This document shows positions 21,806-29,662 of a DNA stretch of 34,249 nucleotides, piece after piece. Numbering within the stretch: the stretch's first letter is position 1; every line of letters starts with the position of its first letter. The stretch covers positions 1 through 34,249 of the forward strand of contig CAYGJN010000011.1 in the NCBI GenBank assembly GCA_964350135.1, read 5' to 3'. The notes under the pieces are model-generated. The model was given only the letters and a program-made list of their open reading frames with translations. It was not told the DNA's origin and did not search any database. This stretch comes from CAYGJN01 sp964350135 (GTDB lineage: Bacteria > Bdellovibrionota > Bacteriovoracia > Bacteriovoracales > Bacteriovoracaceae). The translations under genes were made by a program, and so were the position numbers.

Positions 21806-22961
21806 CAACTTGTTGATCATTCATCATCCAAGTGTAGGCGATAGGATCATTAGCAGGATCATGAAAGAAAAGATCAGCATCTCCATCACCATCAAAGTCT
21901 CCCGCGACAACGCTTACTGAATAGTTTGAAGGAAAAGCACCTTGAACATTTTCTTCTGAGTTTTGTACATAGCTACTCATAAACCACATATGAGGTAAGT
22001 AAAAGCTGGCATTAGATTGAGGTTGAAAAAAGATATCGTCTTTTCCATCTTCATCAAAGTCACCAACAGCTTTTGGCCAATGGTTTAGTATAGTTGTTGT
22101 ACCCATTCCATAAACACCTGTTACAGTACTTCCCGATACTGCCCATACAGCTGTCGCATTCGTTATTGGGTTATGCCATAAAATATCTGCTCTACCATCA
22201 CCGTTAAAATCACCTGTGTTTACGATTGCCCATTGGCCATCAATAGTAAAACTTGAGCCTGGGTCTAGGTAAACAGCTGAAGTAATTGAAAGACCATTCA
22301 TATACCATGCTGCTGCTTCGCCAGTTGTATCATTTTGAAAAATAATATCTGCTTTGCCATCATTATCAAGATCACCTACTGCTCCAACAATCCAATCAGG
22401 AGTTGGGCTAGACATAAGTGGGCTGGCCGAAACAATATATCCAGTTTGAACTAACCAGATAGAATAAGGGTTTGTTGTATTAGATGAATCCTTAATAAGG
22501 ATATCTCCATCTCCATCACCATCAAAATCAGCAACACCCTCAATAGAACTTGTTGCGGAAAGACCTTGATCTAAAAGACTGGCGCCTATCATATTATGAC
22601 CATACATATACCAAATCGCTACTCGACCTTGTCCACCAATTTCATGAAGAACAATATCGTCTCTATTATCACTATTAAAATCGGCAACACCTTTTACTGT
22701 CCATTTTTTTGAAAGTTCAGCGATTTCAAATGCAGTTGGAGGGCTGTCTACTCCGCCGCTTCCCCCGGTGCCACCAGTGCCTCCTGTTGAGCCACCACTG
22801 CCAGAACCTCCACCAGAGCTCCCACCAGTATTATTTGTAGGTGCTACGGCATTAGAGCCAGCTGTTGTATTCTCACCCTCATCACTTACACTACAGCTAG
22901 ATACGGCCACAGCAATAAGTAAAAATAAACTCACGTGTAGAAACTGCTTAAAAGACTTCAT
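21774..22961 (-). CDS. FG-GAP/VCBS-repeat lipoprotein (predicted beta-propeller)
   Basis: 395 residues from the ATG at 22961, which has GGAG at 6-nt spacing; an in-frame TTG at 22973 is less likely. The lipobox is VSSC (C23). A long Gly/Ser/Thr linker (about 40-70) leads to six repeats carrying calcium-type loops: DFNSDNRDDI, DFDGDGDGDI, DLDNDGKADI, DFNGDGRADI, DFDEDGKDDI and DFDGDGDADL, each followed by a strand and an IWYM/AWYM/WMM-like segment. This is typical of seven-bladed FG-GAP or VCBS propellers; six loops are clear. Such lipoproteins are surface- or periplasm-exposed and commonly bind protein or glycan. The partner is unknown. Confidence 0.9.
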   Translation of the reverse strand: MKSFKQFLHVSLFLLIAVAVSSCSVSDEGENTTAGSNAVAPTNNTGGSSGGGSGSGGSTGGTGGTGGSGGVDSPPTAFEIAELSKKWTVKGVADFNSDNRDDIVLHEIGGQGRVAIWYMYGHNMIGASLLDQGLSATSSIEGVADFDGDGDGDILIKDSSNTTNPYSIWLVQTGYIVSASPLMSSPTPDWIVGAVGDLDNDGKADIIFQNDTTGEAAAWYMNGLSITSAVYLDPGSSFTIDGQWAIVNTGDFNGDGRADILWHNPITNATAVWAVSGSTVTGVYGMGTTTILNHWPKAVGDFDEDGKDDIFFQPQSNASFYLPHMWFMSSYVQNSEENVQGAFPSNYSVSVVAGDFDGDGDADLFFHDPANDPIAYTWMMNDQQVVSGAYLPLSQ

Positions 22962-23088
22962 AATTTGCTCCAATCAATATTAAATCTATATACCCAGTTA
23001 TAGAGCAAGAGGTATGCCAGTTTTTGGTCGGAGGTTTCAAGTACTTAGGCTAAGAATTTGTAAAAATGAATGACGGTGTCTAATTTAT

Positions 23089-24249
23089 TTACAGTTGGAT
23101 GACAATATTCTCTAAGGGGTGATAGGCGCGAGGAGTATAGTTTTTAGAAAGCGGTCCATAAGAGCTATCAAATAAATAGTCTACCCATCTGTCTTGAAAT
23201 CTTCTTGCTTCATTTAAATTCCAGGTCTGATTAAGTATTGAGAAATATCTCATACCTGACTCTGTATAAATCATCCCTGCAAGAGTTGAGATACCATTAA
23301 GTGTACCTGTTTTCCCCGCAAAGGAGTAGTTGTACTCAGAAAGCCTATCCTCAAGAGTCCCACCATCAATACCAGGAGCGGCTAAAATATCAAATGGGTC
23401 TAGAGTTTGTTTTTTTGCGACCTTATATAGGTTTTTCATAATCTGTACTATATCTGAACAACTCGCATAATTTCTTCCAAGACCTGAGCCATTATAAAGA
23501 TAGATGCTATTGCTTAAATTAAGCTTTGTTCTAAGGTAATGATTAAAAGGAGTTTCCCCTCCTAAGTAATAAAAAACTTCATCTGCTATAAAATTAGATG
23601 AATAAATATTCATTTCTTTCAAAATTCTATGAAGAGGGTTGGAATGAAAGGCAATCTTAACGTTTGCTTTAGAAGGAGAGCTGTTTTTTATAAAAATATT
23701 GTTAACACTAAATGAAAGGTCTTTAAGATTATAATCAAGTCCACTTTTTTCTAGATCTTCTATAATATCTTGGTGAATGATCTTAAGATAATTCGGCCAG
23801 CTTTTAGTATTAAGAATTTCCTTTAATTCTTTTTGGATGGCCCTTCCATCATTTTCCCAGTTGAGTAAAAACTGGTGATCAAATGTAATAGTTTTGATCT
23901 CATGAATGTTAAGTGAGTTTAAGACAGAAATAAGAAGAAAAATATTTTCATAAACAAAGTAGGGATCACTTCCTCCAGCGATATGAATGCTGTTTTCACT
24001 AATATATACATTTGTTTTAAATCTAAAGTCCTTGCCTAGTCTATCTAGTGCCCAAAGGCTTGTGGCCATCTTAGTAAGTGAGGCAATTCTTTGTGATCTA
24101 TTTGGGTGGGCACTTGAGATAAGTTTGTCTTGGTCAGCAAAGCAATGGGATTGTTGGTTTGTGTTGAGGTCAAAGTTAGAGAGGGTGTCTTCCCATGGCC
24201 CAGCAAAAGTTATTGGTATAAGTAGAATAAAACAGAAGAAAATGCGCAT
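23089..24249 (-). CDS. dacB: PBP4-type D-alanyl-D-alanine carboxypeptidase/endopeptidase (S13)
   Basis: 386 residues with a signal peptide (about 1-16). The three penicillin-binding motifs are present: S57-L-T-K60, S217-S-N219 (YSSNFIADEV) and K313-T-G315 in AGKTGTLNG. YNGSGLGRNYAS (about 252-263) before the third is diagnostic of peptidase family S13. It would trim or cut cross-links in peptidoglycan in the periplasm. At 386 residues it is shorter than E. coli PBP4 (477), so the insert domain between the first two motifs is reduced. Two mature cysteines (SHCFAD, ASCSD). Predatory bacteria use DacB-type enzymes to round up prey cells; whether this one does so is unknown. Confidence 0.9.
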   Translation of the reverse strand: MRIFFCFILLIPITFAGPWEDTLSNFDLNTNQQSHCFADQDKLISSAHPNRSQRIASLTKMATSLWALDRLGKDFRFKTNVYISENSIHIAGGSDPYFVYENIFLLISVLNSLNIHEIKTITFDHQFLLNWENDGRAIQKELKEILNTKSWPNYLKIIHQDIIEDLEKSGLDYNLKDLSFSVNNIFIKNSSPSKANVKIAFHSNPLHRILKEMNIYSSNFIADEVFYYLGGETPFNHYLRTKLNLSNSIYLYNGSGLGRNYASCSDIVQIMKNLYKVAKKQTLDPFDILAAPGIDGGTLEDRLSEYNYSFAGKTGTLNGISTLAGMIYTESGMRYFSILNQTWNLNEARRFQDRWVDYLFDSSYGPLSKNYTPRAYHPLENIVIQL

Positions 24250-24352
24250 GTATTTTTATCTCTTAGCTGCTGCGCATTTGTAAACAATGCTTGGCATAAA
24301 GGTGACGGAGTTAAAAGGATGATTTAATCTAAATAGTATTAGTGGAATAAAC

Positions 24353-24766
24353 ATGGAATCAGAAACTTATTTTTTTAGCAAAAACGCGAAAGCTTCCCCT
24401 CAGACAATTCATGAGAACTGGCCCAGTATACTGTTCGCCAGTAAAGACCAGGTTTTAACTGAAACTCAAATCAAGCAAGGTCTTTATAATGACTTAAAGA
24501 AAGTATTAGATTCAGACCTTGTTCAAGCATCCAGGCAAATTTTAGAGCTGGAAGAGTTGCTTGTGGATAACTTTGAGTATCAATCCATAGAAAAAATCTT
24601 TGTTAAGCTCTCTCCTATCATTTTAAGAAGTTTCATTGAAAGTGAAACCCAGGCCCTTTCGGAAAAAGAGAGAGAGCAAATTTGGTTAGAGTCTCTAAGG
24701 GTTGCCATTGAAGATGAACTCTACCTTCTTAAAGAGGAACTTGAATCCTCTAAAAATCAGTACTAG
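24353..24766 (+). CDS. Small acidic helical protein of unknown function
   Basis: 137 residues, no signal peptide or membrane segment. Strongly acidic and predicted to be almost all helix (LLVDNFEYQSIEKIFVKLS, SEKEREQIWLESLRVAIEDE, YLLKEELESSK). No Shine-Dalgarno sequence stands out upstream of the ATG. Located between the DD-peptidase gene (divergent) and the HU gene. Not recognised; reading-frame length and composition support a real gene only moderately. Confidence 0.6.
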   Translation: MESETYFFSKNAKASPQTIHENWPSILFASKDQVLTETQIKQGLYNDLKKVLDSDLVQASRQILELEELLVDNFEYQSIEKIFVKLSPIILRSFIESETQALSEKEREQIWLESLRVAIEDELYLLKEELESSKNQY

Positions 24767-24893
24767 TGCATCTTTTAATCTTTAAAAAGATAAAATAAAG
24801 TTAAAAAAAAATTGCAACATTCAAAAAAATACGTCACCCTTTAATTAACTGAGACGAAATAGCAATCTACTAGAATCTTTACAGGGAGTTCGT

Positions 24894-25172
24894 ATGAACA
24901 AGAAAGAGCTAATCGAAGCAATCATTGAAAACAAAGACCTACGTCACATGACTAAAAAAGACGCTGATCTTTTCCTTTCAAGTGCTATGGATGTAATTAA
25001 AAAAGCAGTTAAAAAAGGTGATGATGTTTCACTTGTTGGTTTTGGTACTTTTACTAAAATTAGAAGAGCAGCTAGAACAGGTGTTAATCCTGCAACTGGT
25101 GAGAAAATTAAAATCAAAGCAAGAACACTACCTAAGTTCCGTCCAGGTAAAGCTTGGAAAGAAATGCTTTAA
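24894..25172 (+). CDS. hup: HU-family nucleoid protein
   Basis: 92 residues, standard HU/IHF size. It begins MNKKELIEAI, with the dimer-core GDDVSLVGFGTF (about 42-53), and the DNA-binding arm RRAARTGVNPATGEKIKIKA (about 57-76, including the NPxTG tip), then PKFRPGKAWKEML. It binds and bends DNA as a homodimer or heterodimer. The ATG follows CAGGGAG. A strong terminator lies 37 bp after the stop, so the gene is monocistronic and isolated from the flagellar operon. HU and IHF subunits cannot be separated with certainty, but the arm and N-terminus favour HU. Confidence 0.95.
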   Translation: MNKKELIEAIIENKDLRHMTKKDADLFLSSAMDVIKKAVKKGDDVSLVGFGTFTKIRRAARTGVNPATGEKIKIKARTLPKFRPGKAWKEML

Positions 25173-25208
25173 GATTTTAAATCAGGATGATTTAAATTTT
25201 TATATCAG

Positions 25209-25235
25209 GGGAGGCTTCGGCTTCCCTTTTTTTTT
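25209..25235 (+). terminator. Intrinsic terminator after hup
   Basis: GGGAGGC-TTCG-GCTTCCC (one G-U pair, UUCG tetraloop) followed by nine T. A textbook rho-independent terminator. Confidence 0.95.
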
Positions 25236-25278
25236 GTAAGACAGGCAAAATATTCCATAAAAAACCTTCCCGACTGTT

Positions 25279-25318
25279 TTACTCTGTGGAAATTATGACA
25301 GAGTAATGCACTTTTTTT
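25279..25318 (+). repeat. Second hairpin with T-run before the flagellar operon
   Basis: Perfect 8-bp arms TTACTCTG (25279-25286) and CAGAGTAA (25299-25306) around a 12-nt loop, then TGCAC and seven T. A back-up terminator is plausible, although the 5-nt gap before the T-run is not ideal; an operator is the alternative. Confidence 0.5.
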
Positions 25319-25359
25319 AAAAAAACATGGCAAAAATTGCTAGTCAAGAATCTCCTACC

Positions 25360-25388
25360 TTGATTCTCTAAGCTTGAAACGTTATCAT
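25360..25388 (+). promoter_or_regulatory. Predicted sigma70-type promoter of the fliL operon
   Basis: TTGATT (25360-25365), 17-bp spacer, TATCAT (25383-25388); 4/6 and 5/6 matches to consensus. An inverted repeat AGAATC (25347-25352) / GATTCT (25362-25367) overlaps the -35 and could be a regulator site. Neither a correctly spaced sigma54 nor a sigma28 site is seen. Confidence 0.55.
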
Positions 25389-25432
25389 TTTGACAGGAGA
25401 CAATAATCTCTCAAACCATGGAAGGTAACGAG

Positions 25433-26002
25433 ATGGCCGAAGATCAAGGAGACAAAGCAGAAGAAGGTGAGAAAAAACTCACTATCCAGCAACCTGCTAA
25501 AGCAAATCCTCTATTACTAGTTGTTCTTATACTTATTCTTATCTGTATGGGTGGTATCGCTTATATGCAGTATCAACAACATGTAAGAGCATCAAGCCAG
25601 CCAAGTGTTCGTGATTTAGTTAAAGCACAATTAGATTCAATTGATCCTGGTGAAGAGAAGCAACCAGAAGACGCTCTTGCAAATAAAAAAGATCAAGATG
25701 GATTACTTCTTCCTTTAGATGGGTTTACAGCAAACCTTGCACAAGGTGATGGTCCTCGTAGATATGTAAAACTTAATACAGTACTTAAGTTTTCAAGAGA
25801 TTCAAAAGAAGAAGAGTTTAAGGCTAGAAAGCCACAAATAAGAGACAGCATAATTAGTATATTGAACGCAAAGAGACCTTCGGATCTTTTGAAGCGTGAA
25901 GGTAAGGAATACCTTAAAGAAGAAATTAAAGCTGCGATTAATGCTTTTTTAGTTGATGGAAAAGTAGTCGACGTTTTTTACGTTGGCTTTCAAATTCAAT
26001 AA
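25433..26002 (+). CDS. fliL: Flagellar basal-body protein FliL
   Basis: 189 residues from the ATG at 25433, preceded by GGAAGG at normal spacing; an earlier ATG at 25418 lacks a well-placed ribosome-binding site. An acidic cytoplasmic tail (1-20), one transmembrane helix (about 25-43, LLLVVLILILICMGGIAYM), and a periplasmic domain ending in the FliL pattern: PLDGFTANLAQGD, YVKLNTVLKFS, KPQIRDSIISILNAKRPSDL, and a C-terminal VVDVFYVGFQIQ. FliL encircles the stator units and supports motor torque. It heads the operon and sits just before fliM, as in many proteobacteria. Confidence 0.92.
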   Translation: MAEDQGDKAEEGEKKLTIQQPAKANPLLLVVLILILICMGGIAYMQYQQHVRASSQPSVRDLVKAQLDSIDPGEEKQPEDALANKKDQDGLLLPLDGFTANLAQGDGPRRYVKLNTVLKFSRDSKEEEFKARKPQIRDSIISILNAKRPSDLLKREGKEYLKEEIKAAINAFLVDGKVVDVFYVGFQIQ

Positions 26003-26049
26003 TTGGACAGTTGCTTTAGGAAGAAGCAACTCAACTCCCAGGAGGGGAA

Positions 26050-27072
26050 ATGGCACAGGTCCTAAGTCAAGACGAAGTTGATGCTCTATTAAATGCTGTT
26101 AATGATGGTGACAGTGATGATCTACTAGGTGGCGGAGACGACGGTGATTTTGATGATTTCGGTGATGACGGCGCTGAAGATGAAAATATTCAGCCCTACG
26201 ATTTAACTAATCAAGATAGAGTTATTCGTGGGCGAATGCCGATTTTGGAAATCATCTATGAACGTTTTATAAGAACGTTTCGAGTTTCTCTATCTAACTC
26301 ACTAAGAAAAATTTCAACGATTTCAATGATATCTACTGACCTTCTAAAATTTGGGGAGTTTGTTAACACGTTACCAATACCATCTTGCATGTGTATTATT
26401 CGTTTCAATGAACTTAGAGGTCCAGCCTTACTTGTTTTTGAATCAAAGCTTGCTTACGCAATAATAGATTCATACTTTGGTGGAACAGATAGACCATTCA
26501 CTAAAATTGAAGGAAAAGAATTTACGGCAATTGAACTTTCATTTATGAGAAGAGTAATGGATATGGCCATTACCGACCTTGAAGAAGCATGGGCTCCGGT
26601 TCACAAAATTGATGCTCAGTATGTTCGTACTGAAATTAATCCACAATTTGTAGGTGTTGTTCCCCCAAGTGATGTAATTATTGCAACAACATTTGAAGTT
26701 GAATTTGAATCAGCTTCAGGAACAGTTATGATCGTTGTTCCATACTCAACAATTGAGCCAATTAAGCAAAAACTAAGTTCATCTTTTCAAACTGATAATG
26801 ATATTGGGGACAATCTTTGGACCCAGTTGATGAATAAACATCTTATGGGCACTAGCTCAGAGCTTATCGCAAAGCTTGGTGAGACTCAGATGAATGTTGG
26901 TGACCTTATTAATCTAGAAATTGGTGACGTAGTTCCTCTTCAGCAAGAAGCAAGTGGTGAGATATCAGTTGCGATCGAGGGAGTTTCTAAAATTAAAGGG
27001 CTAATCGGAATTTATAAAGGTTCAAGAGCAATACAAATTACAAGTACGGTTAAGGAAACACAAAAGGACTAA
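26050..27072 (+). CDS. fliM: Flagellar motor switch protein FliM
   Basis: 340 residues; the ATG follows AGGAGGGG. The N-terminus MAQVLSQDEVDALLNAVND is the CheY-P-binding motif. An acidic linker (DDLLGGGDDGDFDDFGDDG, about 20-40) is longer and more acidic than usual. The middle CheC-like domain includes YERFIRTFRVSLSNSLRK and LLVFESKLAYAIIDSYFGG, and the C-terminal SPOA domain, which binds FliN, ends the protein (MNVGDLINLEIGDVVPL and onward). It forms the C-ring that controls rotation direction. Followed by fliN after 3 nt. Confidence 0.97.
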   Translation: MAQVLSQDEVDALLNAVNDGDSDDLLGGGDDGDFDDFGDDGAEDENIQPYDLTNQDRVIRGRMPILEIIYERFIRTFRVSLSNSLRKISTISMISTDLLKFGEFVNTLPIPSCMCIIRFNELRGPALLVFESKLAYAIIDSYFGGTDRPFTKIEGKEFTAIELSFMRRVMDMAITDLEEAWAPVHKIDAQYVRTEINPQFVGVVPPSDVIIATTFEVEFESASGTVMIVVPYSTIEPIKQKLSSSFQTDNDIGDNLWTQLMNKHLMGTSSELIAKLGETQMNVGDLINLEIGDVVPLQQEASGEISVAIEGVSKIKGLIGIYKGSRAIQITSTVKETQKD

Positions 27073-27075
27073 ATC

Positions 27076-27483
27076 ATGGGCGAAGAAAATAGCAATCAAG
27101 AAGAAGCTGTTCATACTGAAAACGCAGAAGTGAGAGTCGAAGCACCAGGGAATGACGGTGTTGAGGTTCGAAAACTTGCGGATGAAGTTCAGGCAGGGGA
27201 TGACTCACTTAATAAACTCAAAGTTCAAAACCTTGATTTTATTTTAGATATACCTCTCAAGGTCAGTGTTGAACTGGGTAGAACAAGTATTTTGATTAAA
27301 GACCTTCTTCAATTGGGGCAAGGTTCAGTTTTGGAGCTGGACAAACTTGCAGGTGAACCATTGGAAGTACTAGTAAATGGAAAACTTGTTGCTAGGGGTG
27401 AAGTTGTTGTTGTTAATGAAAAATTTGGTATCAGGCTGACAGATATTATTAGCCCAATAGAAAGAATTGAGACGTTAAAATAG
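27076..27483 (+). CDS. fliN: Flagellar motor switch protein FliN
   Basis: 135 residues. An acidic N-terminal extension (about 1-45) precedes one SPOA domain: LDFILDIPLKVSVELGRTSI, then LLQLGQGSVLELDKLAGEPL, and VLVNGKLVARGEVVVVNEKF. FliN forms the base of the C-ring with FliM and recruits export substrates through FliH. The ATG has AAGGA at 7-nt spacing inside the fliM stop region. Confidence 0.96.
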   Translation: MGEENSNQEEAVHTENAEVRVEAPGNDGVEVRKLADEVQAGDDSLNKLKVQNLDFILDIPLKVSVELGRTSILIKDLLQLGQGSVLELDKLAGEPLEVLVNGKLVARGEVVVVNEKFGIRLTDIISPIERIETLK

Positions 27484-27491
27484 GATTTTTT

Positions 27492-28631
27492 ATGAGAACA
27501 GTATTATTGTCATTACTTTTACTCTTACCTTTAACTAGTTATTCACAGATGAATATTGGAAAAGTTAATTTTAAGAACGTAAATAGTAAAAATGGAAAAC
27601 TACTTATCGACTTCAATGGCCGAATAAGGAAATCTCCAGAGCTCTCAGTAAAAGGCAATCAATTAACAATTGTGCTACCTGAGTCGAGTATTAAGAAAAC
27701 TGTTAATGAAAAGTTCTCTATTTATAACAAACTTGATTTTTCTCTTAATGCAAAAAAGGGAAGTAATAGAGATGTCATTATTACAGCAAATCTTCCATAT
27801 GCCCTTTCAAAAATGAAGAATAAAGTCAGCATGACTTTAAAAGAAAATATAATTGAGGTCACAATACCTAAAGTTATTAGAAAAGGGTCAGTTGCAGTTT
27901 CAAATAAAATAGCTCCAGAAAAAAAGCAAACTCACAAAAGAGCTGTTGTAAAAAAAACGTCTCTTAAAAAAGAAAAATATGATGAAAAGTACCTAGATTA
28001 TTTATTAGAGCAAAAAGAGAAAACAGGTGGTGAGGAAGTTGCTTTAAGTGATGCTGGATTAAAAAATGATGCTGTTACGACAATCCTTTCGGCTTCAGCT
28101 AGGCCAGAGAAAGAAGAGCCAGGTAAGAAGCAATTTTCTGTAATGAAGTATCTTGGTAAATACGTTGCCTTTCTTGGAGTTGTTTTGTTGCTGCTTTACG
28201 GAGTTGTCTTTGCAATGAAAAAAGGCGTACTAAAAAAAGGTAGCCTAGGGCTTTTAAAAAGAACGGACTCAATAAATGTAATAAGCACAACTTATGTTGG
28301 CCCTAAAAGAAGCCTACTTACTGTTAAGGTTTATGATCGAATTCTACTGCTTGGTAGTTCTGATAGCGGACTAACCTTTATTACTGAGCTTGATAATGTT
28401 TCAGGAGTTATTAAAGAAGGCGAGGCTAAGCTAACAGGATCAAACTTTGATAATGCTATTCAGAAAATTAATGAAGATAGAGTTGATCAAAAAATAAAGA
28501 TGAAAGAAAACCCATTCGCGGGTGCTTATGAGCAAGTTCAAAATCAAGAACCGACGAAAAGTGCTGAGAATAAAGTTAGTTTTTCATCACAAGTAAAAGA
28601 GAAAATTAAAGGGCTTAAGCCATTACAATAG
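27492..28631 (+). CDS. fliO: Long FliO-like flagellar export assembly protein with an N-terminal beta-rich domain
   Basis: 379 residues, about three times the length of enterobacterial FliO. Signal peptide at about 1-18. Residues about 20-130 form a beta-strand-rich domain (IGKVNFKNVNSKNGKLLIDF, GNQLTIVLPES, NRDVIITANLPYALSK, ENIIEVTIPKV) resembling the AMIN domain of periplasmic cell-wall proteins. A Lys/Glu-rich linker (130-215) leads to one transmembrane helix (about 222-242) and a cytoplasmic FliO core (SINVISTTYVGPKRSLLTVKVYDRILLLGSSDSG). FliO helps assemble the FliP ring of the export gate. Identity rests on position between fliN and fliP plus the core motif. The extra domain is inferred, not tested. 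Confidence 0.88.
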   Translation: MRTVLLSLLLLLPLTSYSQMNIGKVNFKNVNSKNGKLLIDFNGRIRKSPELSVKGNQLTIVLPESSIKKTVNEKFSIYNKLDFSLNAKKGSNRDVIITANLPYALSKMKNKVSMTLKENIIEVTIPKVIRKGSVAVSNKIAPEKKQTHKRAVVKKTSLKKEKYDEKYLDYLLEQKEKTGGEEVALSDAGLKNDAVTTILSASARPEKEEPGKKQFSVMKYLGKYVAFLGVVLLLLYGVVFAMKKGVLKKGSLGLLKRTDSINVISTTYVGPKRSLLTVKVYDRILLLGSSDSGLTFITELDNVSGVIKEGEAKLTGSNFDNAIQKINEDRVDQKIKMKENPFAGAYEQVQNQEPTKSAENKVSFSSQVKEKIKGLKPLQ

Positions 28632-28639
28632 TGAGTTTT

Positions 28640-29374
28640 ATGTCAAAGTTTAAATTTGGATTTATTTTTTCTCTTTTGTTCTTATCGGGAACAGCGTTAG
28701 CACAAAATTTCAATGCTCCAGGAGTTGCAATAAATTTTGGTCAAGGCGTAAACCTTGTGGATACTCTTGAGTTAGTTGTTCTTTTTACAGTTCTCTCTAT
28801 TGCTCCAGCTTTTATTGTTCTTTGTACTAGTTTTACTCGAATTGTTGTGGTGCTTGCATTCATGAGACAGGCTATTGGTACTCAGAATATGCCGCCAAAC
28901 CAGGTGCTTATAGGTCTTGCTCTTTTTCTTTCAATTTTTGTAATGGGTCCTACGGGGAAAAGTATGTATGCAAATGCAATTCAGCCATATTTGAAAGAAC
29001 AAATGACAATGACAACATCTTTGCAAATTATGGAAAAAGATATTCGTGGGTTTATGCAAAAATATACTCGGAAATCTGACATTGCACTTTTCTATGATGT
29101 AACAGGAGCAAAAGCTCCGCAAACAGTTGATGATGTTCCAATTCATTATCTTATTCCAGCCTTTATTATCTCTGAGTTAAAAACTGCTTTTCAAATAGGT
29201 TTTTTACTTTATATCCCCTTTCTCATACTTGATATGATTGTGGCTTCGGTTCTTATGGCCATGGGGATGATGATGCTTCCTCCTGTTGTGGTTTCTCTGC
29301 CATTTAAGTTGTTACTATTTGTTCTTGTTGATGGTTGGCAATTAGTGACGGGCTCGATTTTGCGCTCGTTTTAG
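28640..29374 (+). CDS. fliP: Flagellar export gate protein FliP
   Basis: 244 residues from the ATG at 28640; an in-frame GTG at 28631, overlapping the fliO stop, is a possible start that adds three residues. A cleavable signal sequence (LFLSGTALA) precedes the conserved core: VVLFTVLSIAPAFIVLCTSF, TRIVVVLAFMRQAIGTQNMP, PNQVLIGLALFLSIFVM, YLIPAFIISELKTAFQIGFL, LDMIVASVLMAMGMMMLPPV. FliP forms the pentameric core of the type III export channel with FliQ and FliR. Confidence 0.97.
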   Translation: MSKFKFGFIFSLLFLSGTALAQNFNAPGVAINFGQGVNLVDTLELVVLFTVLSIAPAFIVLCTSFTRIVVVLAFMRQAIGTQNMPPNQVLIGLALFLSIFVMGPTGKSMYANAIQPYLKEQMTMTTSLQIMEKDIRGFMQKYTRKSDIALFYDVTGAKAPQTVDDVPIHYLIPAFIISELKTAFQIGFLLYIPFLILDMIVASVLMAMGMMMLPPVVVSLPFKLLLFVLVDGWQLVTGSILRSF

Positions 29375-29389
29375 ATAAGGAAACTTTTT

Positions 29390-29662
29390 ATGCAAGATTT
29401 TTATGTGGATATTACAAACCAGGCCATGAAAGTGGGAATAATGGTTGCTTCACCTATGTTATTGGGAGCACTTATTACTGGTATTGTTGTTTCAATTTTC
29501 CAAGCAGTAACGCAAATCAATGAGCAGACCTTATCTTTTATACCAAAGATCCTTGTTATTATTGGAGCTATTGCAATTCTGAGTCCTTGGATGTTTGAAA
29601 CGTTAACAACTTTTACAAGAGAGTTAATTCTCGATATCCCAAGGGTGGTTTCAGGACAATGA
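29390..29662 (+). CDS. fliQ: Flagellar export gate protein FliQ
   Basis: 90 residues, the family's usual length, with two transmembrane hairpins and the typical ALITGIVVSIFQAVTQINEQ and TLSFIPKILVIIGAIAIL. The ATG follows AAGGA. The end overlaps the fliR start by 4 bp (ATGA-type coupling). Confidence 0.97.
   Translation: MQDFYVDITNQAMKVGIMVASPMLLGALITGIVVSIFQAVTQINEQTLSFIPKILVIIGAIAILSPWMFETLTTFTRELILDIPRVVSGQ

Noticed and set aside
24770..24795. AT-rich inverted repeat ATCTTTT...AAAAGAT before hup as a terminator
   Set aside because: The stem is almost all A-T and weak, and such matches arise easily by chance in this AT-rich sequence.
25327..25342. TGGCA...TTGC resembling a sigma54 (-24/-12) promoter ahead of fliL
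   Set aside because: Only 8 nt separate GG from GC, where sigma54 sites need 10; the sigma70-type match downstream is better.
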